From positions 26,960,329 through 27,024,328 of the forward strand of contig NC_133103.1 in NCBI RefSeq assembly GCF_022965805.1: 64,000 nucleotides of DNA, read 5' to 3'. The DNA comes from Primulina eburnea (taxonomy: Eukaryota > Streptophyta > Magnoliopsida > Lamiales > Gesneriaceae). Made by a program: the position numbers and the translations under genes. This document shows, piece after piece, positions 37,053 through 48,782 of the stretch (its first letter is position 1; each line of letters begins with the position of its first letter). The notes under the pieces were generated by a model. It did not search any database. It saw nothing but the letters and a program-made list of their open reading frames with translations, and had not been told where the DNA came from.

Positions 37053-38901
37053 TGTTGTGGGGACCCGAAGGCTAATCAAGTTCTTAATCATCATTGGGAC
37101 TAATTAATCAATTATAAAACAGAGTCTAATTTTTTAAAAATAATGCGGAACGTAGTGACATAAAACATATATATACATCTCAGTGTATAAAAGTACAAAT
37201 CCTGTTTCACATACTTTTATTCAACTATGGTTTAACAGCTAATATCAAGTGTCCAACCCTATCTCTAATCAAAGTCCGGAATCTCCACTCTAATCACGAT
37301 CTCTCTTCATCTCCTCAACCCTGAACCTGTCCCACCCGTTGTCATGTACACATACAGAAAGACAACAGCCGGATAATTTCGGTGAGAATATAATCCCAGT
37401 AAAAATCAACGAAACATGCAATCATATAAACAAATATAAAGCATGTAACAGGTAACATCAATATGTATCAAAATCTGAAACATAATCAATCATAGACTGT
37501 CGACAATGCGCGTAACTCTACAATTCAGACTAGACTCAATCCTAGTCTAAGGATCCAGGTTTCCAGACATTGGCATTCCATATCAACCAACAGTAATAGA
37601 AAAGACTCCAGTTCTATCCACGTCGATATAGCATCGATCACCAGTAACAGAAGAAGCTCTGATTCTATCCACATCGGTATAGTATCGATCACCAGTAATA
37701 GAAGAAACTCCAATTCTATCCACATCGATATGACATCGATCATCAGTAATAGAAGAAGTTATAATTCTATCCACATTGATACGGTACCGATACCAGTAAT
37801 AGAAGGAGCTACAATTCTATCCACATCGATAGCCAATCATCCGGTGACAACCTATGGCACTATCGCCAATACACTATCTTATGACATCGTGCAATGTGCC
37901 TGTGGCGATCCACCACCATTATGCACTTCTGTCATAAGATTACTCTTCTAATACCTGCAATATATAAATCAAGAGAACAAGTACATCAATCCACTCAATG
38001 CAATAAAGTAAAGTATGTGATTTAGGGAAACTCCAGTCTAAACCGACTCAAGTCGATCTCCCAATACCACATTGACTTATACCTTTCGTTTGTAGTCTCG
38101 GTCTAAAGCAATCGAAGTTCTAAACTCAAGACTGTCTCTGTAAATCTGAAACGATATATCAAGAATCATAATATCAATATTTCATTCTCAATTCAACTCT
38201 GAATCTGATTAATCTGAATTTATTCAAATCAGCGGTATAACGGCACAATCTTAGTATTCTCGTCAATACTATATCACAAGATATTAATTACAAATCATAA
38301 CCCATATTCGATACAATTTGTAATCAGTCTATAATCCACATCTATTCAATTCTCAATCAATATAATCAGAAAATCATAACAATTCCATAATCAATCTGTT
38401 CTTCGATCTGACTTTTATTCTACGATGTCTAACATATCCCGAACACCACATAATGATCAAATAATAATTCCTCCAATATCATAATTTCAATTGATAACAG
38501 AACTCAATGAAACTTACATCATTGTGTAGCTCTTGGTGAGACGATCTCAGAACTGTGCTCGGATTAAAAATCAGATCGCCGGTACTTGAAAATCAAATTT
38601 CTAACACACGAAGAAGCTTGAGGGTTTAGGCTATGGTTCTCTCAATTCTCGTTGCTGGAAATCTGAATTAGATGGATGAGTTTACACGTTTAAGTGCATG
38701 TCAAGACATGTGTCCCACTCAAATTCAAATATTATCAATTTAGCCCCTGAATTCTTCACTATTTGCAATTCAGCCCTCAATAACTCTTTTTAATTCCATT
38801 TCAATCCTACATAATTAGAAAAACCGTGGAATTCAATTCATAATTCCAAAATTCATAAATTAAATATTCTCGGATTAAAATGATATAATCTCGGGCCTTA
38901 C
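37053..38901 (-). mobile_element. gypsy-1 5' LTR, copy C
   Basis: Near-identical to 10,301-12,163, including the candidate TATA box, the minisatellite at about 37,590-37,845 and the eroded outer tip. It differs from A by a small deletion near 38,000, where one of two adjacent AATGCAAT words is lost; B shares this deletion. Confidence 0.88.
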
Positions 38902-39189
38902 TATCAGGGTCGCGACAGAGATGAGAGATGGACATTGCGTGGTGATCACGGGCGTAGCAGATGAACTAGTATTTGTACTTTTGACATGTACTGTATTTAA
39001 TTATTGGTTTGTAGAATATAGATAAAACAAAACATGTATATTATGTTTGTTGTATTGAAATAAATATAGAACTATCTTGTGCTTGAGTTATATACATTTG
39101 AATTAATGATAAAAAGCAAAATTTTGACCCGCAATTTTGAATAAAGATCCGATTAATCCCGAAAAGAACTGAGTTAGAGCCCGGGTCCC

Positions 39190-39665
39190 AAAACAGCTCT
39201 CAGCATATCTTCCAATGTCTGGATAGTCCGCTCTGACTGTCCGTCGGTCTGTGGATGATATGCGGTACTCAAATGTAACTTCGTACCTAGAGCCTGCTGC
39301 AAACTCTGCCAGAAGTGCGAAGTAAACCAAGGATCACGGTCTGTCCACTTCTCTGACATAAATATCAGCCATCTCGTCATGTCTGTATGTAATCTTGTAT
39401 GAAATAAAGCATGCAGATTTGGTCCATCGATCAATTACGACCGAAATCGCATCACAACCTCTGGAGGATCTAGGTAACTGCGTTACAAAATCCATGGAAA
39501 TGTGATCCCATTTCCATTCTGGAATAGACAAACTGTGCAGTAGACCTCTTGGTTTCTTTCTTTCTGCTTTCACCTGTTGGAAATTCAGACACTTGGCTAC
39601 AAATTCAGTAACATCAGATTTCATCTATTTCCACCAATATTGTGTCTTCAAGGTCATTATACATT
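39190..39665 (-). pseudogene. gypsy integrase core fragment, copy C
   Basis: Near-identical to 12,453-12,930, with the same internal deletion/frameshift and the same head-to-head junction at about 39,670-39,700. Confidence 0.8.
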
Positions 39666-39688
39666 TTTATGCCGTTTGAAGCTATCAG

Positions 39689-40318
39689 ATGAGCATCGAG
39701 ATGGCACCGTTTGAAGCTTTTTATGGCAAGAAGTGCAGATCTCCGTTGCATTGGGATGACATCTCAGAGGTACCAGAACTTGGGCCTGACATGATTCGTG
39801 AAATGACTGAGAAGGTGAAGATTATTCAGAAGAGAATGAAGACGACACAGGATAGGCAAGCCAAATATGCGAACATCTGACGAAGACCGTTAGTATTCGA
39901 TCAGGGAGACAGAGTATTTTTGAAGATTTCCCCTTTCAGAGGCGTTGTCAGATTTGGCAAACGCGGGAAGTTATTTCCTAGATACATCGGTCCGTACGAG
40001 ATTCTTGAGAAGATTGGAGATCGAGCGTATAGACTTGCTCTTCCTCCTTCTCTATATGGGATACATGACGTTTTTCACGTATCGATGCTGCGAAGATACA
40101 TGCCTGATGCTTCTCATGTCATTCAGCCTGACGAGGCCGAGCTTGACGATACACTGAGTTATTTTGAGCAACCCTTACAGATTCTTGATCGGAAAAAAAA
40201 CAGCTCAGAACGAAGACTATTCCGCTAGTGAAAGTCCAGTGGAGTTGTCATGGCACTGAAGAAGCGACTTGAGAGACAGAATCAGAATTGAGACAGAGAT
40301 ATCCCGAACTATTCTCAT
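39689..40318 (+). pseudogene. gypsy integrase C-terminus and chromodomain-like tail, copy C
   Basis: As at 12,951-13,580: open through QAKYANI, a stop, then open through ILDRKK, then a frameshift in an A-run. It leads into the polypurine tract and LTR at 40,424. Confidence 0.82.
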
Positions 40319-40423
40319 GATGTGAGTATTTATTCAGCTTTGGATATTATACTGCTTATTTCACTTGCTTTGATTGATTGCCTGCGAGTTCGAGGAAGAA
40401 CTCTTATCTAAGAGGGGGAGAAA

Positions 40424-41440
40424 TGTAATACCCAAGATTGTAAGTTGATCAAATGAAATTATGAAGTTTTACATGAGGTATAAACCGCACCTGCACAGAA
40501 AAACATACCTCACCCGCGGTGTGGTGGCAGAAAGTTAGAGTTTGATTTCGAGAGGACACCGCACCCGCGCTTATGTTTTGACCGCACCCGCGGTTGTGAC
40601 TCATGAAATGTGGAAGATTTACAGTAGCTTCACCGCACCCTACGGTCTCCGATGCAGCGCACCCACGGTCGACGATTCTAAAATTTGAGATAAGATACAG
40701 TAGGGTGAGCGCACCCGCGGTGGAAACAGGACCGCACCCGTGGTCGTCGATCTTGAAAATTTGGAAGGGTATGCCGAGAGCTAAGCGCAACCGCGGTCAA
40801 GAAGGAGCGCACCCGCGGTGCTCTGTGCGAGAAATCCACCTTTGATTTTTATGTTGACACATGGCATGATATATATACACTTAGTTCATGATCATTTCTT
40901 CCTCATTCAGTAGACTAGCAACGAAAGAAGTTCCTCCAAGCTTAGAGCTTTTCCTCTTCCTTTTCAACACTTGGTTGTGACAAATCCGTTTAACCAAATT
41001 TCAATCCGAATTCAGATTTGTGTGTTCACATCAAAGGCTACAAGAGGATGTAAGTATTGTTACATTTTCAGCATGTTTGGAAGTTTACATGTTGGAGGAA
41101 ATCAGATTTGAGTTCTATATTGTGTTCTTATGATTATGGTGATCGTAGATGTACAATCGGTTTGAAAAACGGATATGATATGAGATTGTTTTAGATTTCC
41201 AGCATGTCTTGAATTAGAAACATGTAGATTTCAGAATTGATATGTGTTTATGATGAGGATTGTGAGTTACGAGTATTGGTTATTATTGTTGAATTGATCG
41301 GTATCGAGAAACTACGCCGTTATGCCATCGAATTGTATCGAGATTGATTATTGATTCGTATATGTGTATTGAGTTGAGTTAGAGATTGATAGAATGCATC
41401 TGAACATTGCTATTTATAACAAGACCATAAAAAAATAAAT
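40424..41440 (+). mobile_element. gypsy LTR with CpG-rich motif cluster, copy C
   Basis: Starts TGTAATACCCAAG after AAGAGGGGGAGAAA. The motif cluster is at about 40,484-40,820, with several CpG sites changed relative to A (for example CCGCGG to CCGTGG near 40,740). The 3' end is unresolved. Confidence 0.7.
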
Positions 41441-41502
41441 TATATTAAATTAAAGATTGTTTATTTAACTTGAGTCAATAAATTCCCTAGCCAACCGTTG
41501 GC

Positions 41503-43276
41503 TTGCAAGGCATCTACTCTAACACAAGGTCCACCCCCAAACCACCAAAACCGAGAGTACACATGCAGAAATTGAAAAAGGGGTCGAAGGGGGGGTGCTT
41601 GTCTTGTTTTATTTTGAAAAACGGATGTAGCCATGGACCAAGTCTTGAAAGGCCGACTTGGTCTCGTCTTAGACATAACAAGGAGATGTTCTAACCATGG
41701 ATATAGCCCCTAGGGCAGCCAAGATCAGAAACATCACCCTTGACTGCAAACTGAAAAATTCGAGACTCATTGTGACACTAGGGAAGAGTTGCTGTCATTT
41801 CTGATTTCCAGCATGCATGGGGCTTGAACTAATGGACTAACATGGTCTTGACACACCCTAGTACGTTCCTAGGTGCAGCCTTGGGAGCCTGGAGTCGAGC
41901 CAACCACCTGAAACCTGTCAAAACAGCAAACCCGTGAGGAGCACAAGGAACCCGAAAAATTCTGCACACAATTTTCGAAAATGACTTGAACAAATTTGGG
42001 TTTTTCCCTCATGAATCATGCACATATGATGTTTTAAAATAATAATATGACTTGATTGAGGATTAAATAAAAATATAAACATGCCTTGGTTTGTTTTGAA
42101 AGAAAAACAAATGAAACAACGATGCGGCGCGGCGGAGATGGAGTGCTCTTCACTTTCTTGTTTCTACTCGATTTTTCTCTCTTATTTCTCACGGTTTCTC
42201 TCAATCTTTTTCTCTGAAATATGCTCTGAATTTCAGTGAAAGGGAGGGAGAAGAGTCTAGGAATTAAATGGGAAGATTGCAAGAAAAAAGGGAGAATGAA
42301 TCTTGTTATCCTTGTGAGTTGGTGAGATAAGGAAATAGAATGATAACAAAAGATTTTTGAGGGATATTTAGGATTGCATGGCCGATTTCTCCATCATTCA
42401 AAATAGGGTTGAGAATTGCTTAATTAATTAATTACTTGGTGATTAAAACGTGGGGGATTTATTTCCCAAGAAAAGAATGAAGAATGATATCAAATGTTGA
42501 GATGTCAATGCAAATCTTTGAATTGATAATGGGGACCGATTCTAGCTTTTAAAAATGGGTAAAATATTGCTTAATTATTTAAGTATTAAATGGTGAGAGA
42601 ATTATCTACCAAGAAAACGGATAAGGAAAGAATCAAGGAAAAAGGGTTGTCAAATATTTTAAATCTAGAAATGAGGGAGGGGGCCGATTTTATTTAATTA
42701 AATGGGGATGGAATATGGCTAGATAAACGTGGTAGGAATATTGCTTAAATATTAATTAATGAGGATTTAAAATGAGAGGATTATCTATGCCATGAAAGGA
42801 TTAAGGAAAAATATCAAAGTGGAGAGTTGGCATTTAATTAAATCCTTAAAAGTGAAATGGGCGAAAATTTAAATAAAATGGAGGGAAAAATATTTCTTAA
42901 ATATTGTATTGTAAATCTTTAGTGTTTTATCTACTCATTAAATATTTTAGTGAATTAAGAAATTAATTATTGAACTTTATTTACTACTTAACTCAAATTA
43001 TTTAAATAATTCCTTAAACATTCTTTTACATTAAATTAACTTATTATTTATCTTAAATAAATTCTAGGAATATTTTCTTAATATTAAATTTTATATCAAT
43101 ACTCCAACTCCAGTCTGGCCTCACTTATTTAACTAAAAAGGTAACAATTAAACTACTGCGTAAAATAATTAAAATTTAAAGAAAATAATTTAAATCCTCA
43201 TGCAATAAAAATCATATTAATTTAAATACTAGAAATTATGCATGGCTTATACGTAATCCGATTTACGGGTTCTACA
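41503..43276 (-). mobile_element. LTR-like sequence, minus orientation, inserted in gypsy debris
   Basis: The minus-strand start TGTAGAACCCGTAAATC at 43,276 is an LTR-type terminus, and the next base begins a plus-strand integrase coding remnant of another element, as expected for an insertion. The opposite terminus is not certain. The distal part (42,380-42,900) is made of diverged AT-rich repeats. No internal coding region accompanies it, so a solo LTR is plausible. Confidence 0.55.
42380..42900. repeat. Diverged AT-rich tandem repeats of about 150-175 bp
   Basis: A GGCCGATTT-like word recurs near 42,380, 42,535, 42,681 and 42,859, and a TTGCTTAA-like word near 42,417, 42,567, 42,741 and 42,893, in the same relative order. 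The copies are strongly diverged. Confidence 0.6.
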
Positions 43277-43358
43277 GAATCACTTGGAAGAAGAAGCTAC
43301 TTGGGAAACCGAGAGGGACTTGAAGAATCGCTATCCAGAATTATTCGGTAAGTTCTAA
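43277..43358 (+). pseudogene. gypsy integrase/chromodomain-like C-terminal tail
   Basis: The plus strand encodes HLEEEATWETERDLKNRYPEL before reaching a polypurine tract and LTR. Only these last codons remain; the upstream coding part is separated by the LTR-like insertion ending at 43,276. Confidence 0.75.
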
Positions 43359-43402
43359 TTTCAAGGACGGAATTCTATTTAAGAGTGGGGGAGGGAAGGA
43401 AT

Positions 43403-46150
43403 TGTAAGGTCCAAAATTAAGATGACGTAATCCAACTGCATGCAAATCTAGGAAATATGAAAAATGACAAACTAATTGATTTTAATTGATTAATTAATTA
43501 TTTGACATGAATGATTATATGTTAAATATGATTTTATTGTCATTATGAATAAAACTGTATTTTTAAAGATTATCCGAGTTGCGATCGAGGAACGGAGACG
43601 GGGGGCTGAATAATGAAAAATGTTTTTATTAAATAATTGTTTTTAATTATTTAATATATGAACGATGCTTTTTCATATGTTTGAAAATAAGGGGTTTTAC
43701 TACGTCGGGACGTAACTCTTATCGGTGTTGGTTTTTCAACAAAAACTCGAACGTACAACCCGGCTAATAAATTCACAAACTTCATTAAACAAAATTATTT
43801 TTAATGTCTTAATTAAGCAATATTGGGCCTAAATCACTTGCTTATTGGGCCTAAGCTTTACTAGTAGTTTAATTAATATTTAAAGTTCAATTCCACCCCA
43901 AACCATACCCATAACCCCACGCCCCACTCTCCCAATACAATCCAAACTCCCCTCCCCTCATAACACACGAGCACACATGAAATTCAGAAAGAGGATGCCA
44001 CAGTTTCTTAAGGATTTCAGCCTAGGATGTTTCCTCCTCGTCGTTCTTCAATCTCCATCGAATATTCGTGCGTTTAAAACGCAAAGATATGTCATACATC
44101 TCCTTTTTCTTTTCTATCACATATTATTATGGTTTTAAATAACGTTTGTATGAAAAGCATAGAGTTCTCATTTTTATTTTCGTATTTTTGCACCTACATG
44201 TATTAAACTTATGAGTTTTTTTATCCAAAATCATGTTTTCTATGTGTCAAGGGGCTGACATGATTTAGGTTATGATTAAGCAAGGTTTTTATAAAAGCTA
44301 GAGTCCTAGAACAGCCACCCTACACGCTGAATACACGAACGAAGCTAGCTGGTATTGGAAAGTGATGTCATGTGATTTTTAGTGATCGGTTGGGGGACTT
44401 GGGCGTTGGCTCGGTCACGGCTTGAGTCCAGGGGTTAGCCAGGGTGGGTGAAGGGTCAAGGGATAGCCCTAGCCATGCTAGGACTCGAGTCATGGGTTGG
44501 GGAAGGAGTCCTAGCTTGCTAAGACTCCCACCCGAGAATCGCATGCAGCGTGCACAAGGGTGCGGGCTTGCAAGGATTAAGAGGCTCGGCTAGGGGGCTC
44601 GGGGCTGGGCTAGGGTGACTCCTTGGGGTCCTAGGTGAGAGCTTGAGAGGCTGGTTCAGGGGCAGGGCTCGTTGGTTAGGTCATAGGTGCGAAATAAGAG
44701 CCCTTGCCAAAGTGGAGTCTCGGCCAGCTGTTATGCAAGGTTGGGAGCTTCGGTTTTCGGATGGGGCTGGTTCCTAAGGGTGTTAAGGGTCAAGTAGGAT
44801 CTAGAGAGGGGTTGGCTTGGGTTTGGCTCATGGTGGTGCGAGCTGGGCTCAAGAAAAAACCAAAGATGGCTCTCGTGGGTTTAAAGTATGGTTCAGCTAA
44901 GGTTTTTAGTTGAAAAATAAATTCGAAACACAGCTCACGAGGGTCGAGACGTGGTTCACGGAGGCTAAAATAATATAAAAAGTCTAAGTTTTAGATTTAG
45001 GAATTTTATATTAATTTTGAAATTATTCTGGATTTAAAACGCCTTAAAAACAAATATTAAAGATTAATTAAAAAGTCTATTTTTTAAGCTAAATAAAATC
45101 ATGGGAAAATTAATTTATGCTTAAATAATTATTTGGGACACGTTAGACTCAAGGAAAGTAATAAAAATTCAAAAATGTGAAATTTTACGTCCAGGGGTAA
45201 AACGGAAATTTTACACCCGAAAATTATTAACCGTCATTGCAGTGCTTTGAATGCTGTTTTATATGCTATTATGATCATTTTAAATGTTTAAGGATTTTAT
45301 ATGCAAAAATGTTTATTTTAAAGGTTTATGGAATTGTATGATTAATGCATGGAATTTATTATGGACGATTAAGTTAAAAGTTATGTTGCATGCTTGTTTT
45401 TAAAAGAAAATGATATTAATGCATGAATTTTTATAAAGTGATGAAAATGTAAAACGTTGAAGGAAGTGAAGTAATTGTGAGTATTGAGGTTATGAGGATA
45501 AGAATGGGGATAACGTGAGGGAAAAGGTCCCAGAGGGAGCCCATTTGTAGGAGAAGGTCCCAGAGGGAGCCCGACAATCGTATTTCCATTCAATGAGGAT
45601 AGACCAAGGCTTAGTTGACGAGAGAGTGTCGCTGATGTCCCCGTCGCCCAGTACTGTGGTTACATGTAGATGAATCCGTTGACTTTATGACGACGAGAAA
45701 AGTCACAATTAACAATCTAAATTCAATAAAAAGAAAAAATGTTTATGATCATGATAAAAGGATAAATATTATGAAATGAGTAAAAGGAAAAGGTTGAGGT
45801 TTATGTGATTTTTACGTAAAAAGTATCTTTCATTGTTGCATGTGATTTTATATGTATTACTTATTATCAAGATCATGGTGTGTTGAGTCTTTAGACTCAC
45901 TAGGTATGATTGATGTAGGTGATTATGATGTTAATGTTACTGGAGGTCTTGATGGTTGACCTTGCTGGACTGTCCGAGGACCAGCGCTTCTACTTTCCTG
46001 AATTAAGATTTATGTTAAAATATTTGTAAGACTATTTATTTATGCTTAGAGTGATTTTTGAGAGAATGATACTTTTCAAGTTTATTACATTTTAGGTTGG
46101 TAAACATTTGACGATTTTATGACTTGAGATATTTCCTTTAATTTTCAAAT
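43403..46150 (+). mobile_element. Long gypsy LTR, plus orientation, 3' boundary unresolved
   Basis: It starts TGTAAGGTCCAAAATTAAG right after a purine tract (GTGGGGGAGGGAAGGAA) that follows the integrase tail. It contains a GC-richer block near 44,300-44,900, a block resembling 46,920-47,040 and 62,470-62,610 near 45,600-45,720, and the dyad GAGTCTTTAGACTC at 45,885-45,898. The frame at 44,704-44,913 is judged non-coding. The LTR end probably lies between 46,000 and 46,200. Confidence 0.65.
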
Positions 46151-46199
46151 ACTATTTGGTTGATTTATTATTTTAAAATGGTGCAAAATATTTTATAAA

Positions 46200-46719
46200 A
46201 ATAATATGTATGTGAGGGTAAGGCCGAGTTCATGGTTAAGTTTTTTTAAAAAAGTACTTTTTAAGCAAAAAGAATACCAGACTTATCATATGGTTTGGGT
46301 CCTTGCGCAGAAAATTTACAGCAGGGTTAAGCTAAGTTTCGGGGTCCTAAATGGTCTGAATATGGTTGTTTTAGGCCTGCTTAGGTGGTGTCAAGTCATG
46401 GTTTAAGTTTGGAAAAGGTTGGTTGAGTTTCGGGTTGGTTCGGGTTAAAACTAGGACCCCAGTTGAAGTTTTAAAACGAATTGTATAAGTTATGAAACAT
46501 GCTCGAGTTTATATGTAAGAAACAAATATTAATATTTTTTTGAGGTGTTTTAAGGAGTTTGGTTGGCTTCGGGTCGAAATTTTGAGGTCTAGAGGTATAA
46601 TAATCAATTAGGGTTTCTAGAGGCAATATGGTCATTTTGCTCATGGGTCAAGTTATTAGTCCTGGCAACGCCTCGATCACAATTTGACATGTTTTAAATT
46701 TATATGTTATATCGATCAT

Positions 46720-46799
<80 letters not shown>

Positions 46800-47600
46800 C
46801 ATACATTGCATGCTTGATTTTAAGAAATATTTACTTATATGCATTGTTTTATTAAGTGATGAATATGATGACATGTTTTGAAATATGAGAGTTGGTTTTT
46901 GCTAATACGGTGACACGATGACATGTAAGGCCAATTTTTAGTGGACGGGTAATGCTGTCGCTGATGTCCCCACAGTTGGGTACCACAGTTACACGTAGAT
47001 CGATCTATCGACTGACACGATGATACGAAAGTCACAACTAATGAACGAAATTCAATTAAAAAACATGAAAAAGTATATTATGATATGTTGAGACATGCTT
47101 TGACACTTATGCTTTGTTATGTTTACGTTTACGCTTTAAATATCATGAAATGTATTTTTATTACGTTACTTTTCACTGTTGTTTGCTATGTATATGTACT
47201 TGCTATAATCGTTACTGGTGTGTTTAGTCTTTAGACTCACTAGGTGTGAGTGATGCAGGTGAGCGTGTTGATGTGGAGACTGGAGGCGATTAAGACTAAG
47301 TAGGCGGAGCTGGGTGGTGCACTGGATAACCCGAGGACCTTGTGTTTTTCCGCATAATACTTTTATGAGGTGTGGGTTTAAGCAACATAGTTAAATGTTT
47401 TGAATCTTGGTTTACGTTGTCGATTCATCGGACTGTTGTTATCTGTTCGAGTTTCTCTTTTAAATCAATAGACTAGGAGATTGTGTTCTTTTTAAATATT
47501 TAACTAATTGCAATTATTTTTATTCAGAGGTTGAATGACCTTTTAAAAACAGGATTAACTTATTTAAATGTTTTTGAGCGTCTGTATTTTCCGCCTTAGC
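46200..47600 (+). mobile_element. Second gypsy LTR fragment, plus orientation
   Basis: Aligns by eye with 62,030-62,960: shared phrases around CTTCGGGTC, TGGTCATTT, the block ACACGTAGAT..CGACTGACA, and the near-palindrome TAGTCTTTAGACTC at 47,225-47,238. It also matches the distal half of the LTR at 43,403. Both ends are uncertain. It contains the TA microsatellite. Confidence 0.6.
46725..46795. repeat. (TA)n microsatellite, about 71 bp
   Basis: An uninterrupted run of TA dinucleotides within an LTR fragment. Its true length is uncertain because such runs are prone to slippage in sequencing. Confidence 0.97.
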
Positions 47601-47649
47601 TTTAAAAAAATGTTTCAGTAGAATTTTAAAATGAGTGGACGTTTTAAAG

Positions 47650-48261
47650 CTTGTTGTTTTTAATCCTTCAAAGTTCACTTGAAAGACTCTCGGACGTGTG
47701 TGTGGCAGTGTTTTTGATGGAGGAGTGTCTTAGTGTTTTCTAGGTGTGTGCGTGTAATGTGTGATGTAGGTTAGGGTTTTGCAACTCAAGTTTTGATATA
47801 AATAATTATGTAGCAAGCTAGGCCCAATAACTAGGTATAATAGGCCCATTAGATTGTAAGAAAATTATTTTGTTTAGGAAAATTTTCAAAAATATTAATC
47901 GAGCCTCCTAAGAGTCCTTATTTTCGTCAAAAATCGATTACCAGTTTAAAATACGAATCAACATATAAAAACGTATCAAATAGAACCATTTTCGAAAATG
48001 TCATTTAAAATATACCATATATTAAATAATTAAAAATAATCATTATTATATTTTCCCTTAATGATCGTCTTCGTTCTCGATCGCGTCTCAAATAACCTTT
48101 AAAACACAGCTCTAATGCATTCTATTAGAAAACCCTATTTTAATCATGTATACATGTCCACCACATTCAATAAATCCAATTAAAATAATTAAATTAGACA
48201 TTTTTCATTTTTCCTAGATTTGCATGCATTTGGATTACGTTATCGTATTTTGAACCTTACA
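47650..48261 (-). mobile_element. gypsy LTR fragment, minus orientation
   Basis: The minus strand starts TGTAAGGTTCAAAATACG at 48,261 and then follows the first several hundred bases of the plus-strand LTR at 43,403 (shared CTAGGAAA, a GGGCCTA region and similar AT-rich spacers). The junction with the plus-strand fragment lies between about 47,450 and 47,750. Confidence 0.65.
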
Positions 48262-48782
48262 AAAACTAAAATATTTTCAATCTAACAATAATTGTGATGG
48301 ATTTGATATATATGTTTAATCATTATCCAAATTAAATTCTTTCATTCAAGTCAAATACATCCATCAAAATGTAACATTACATTTTATATAATAAAGTTGT
48401 AACTTATGAATACTATGCATATTTACTTAATTATTTTAAGTTTTAGAAGTGCGTTACCCTTCCCATATATAATATTGAATGGGAGATAAAGCACTACATA
48501 AAACAGAAAACTTACTCTCCTACATGAAGAGAAGAATAAAATATTACTTGAGATTGAAGATTTGATTAATTATCATCATTCCACTTCGCATGCAATATTG
48601 CAACCTCTATAAGAAAGTAGTCAATGCTCAAAAGAATTAATTGGAAGCTAATCCAAATAAATAATTTGCCAATGTTTGTCGCGACCGGGCGAGTGTCATC
48701 ACTAAATCTCGTGTTTCTTGAAGGATCTTCTAATTTTTGTCCCTATGACATTGAAACACTCTCTTAAGAGCACATGCATAGA
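48262..48782. other. Intergenic / 3' flank of the synthase gene
   Basis: AT-rich sequence downstream of the synthase stop codon. It probably includes the 3' UTR, but no poly(A) site can be fixed by eye. No other gene was seen. Confidence 0.5.

Noticed and set aside
44704..44913. 69-codon plus-strand frame in the GC-richer part of the long LTR
   Set aside because: Low-complexity composition, no recognised domain, LTR context.
43403..48261. A complete LTR retrotransposon with paired LTRs
   Set aside because: The two LTR starts are in opposite orientation and no internal region or primer site lies between them.
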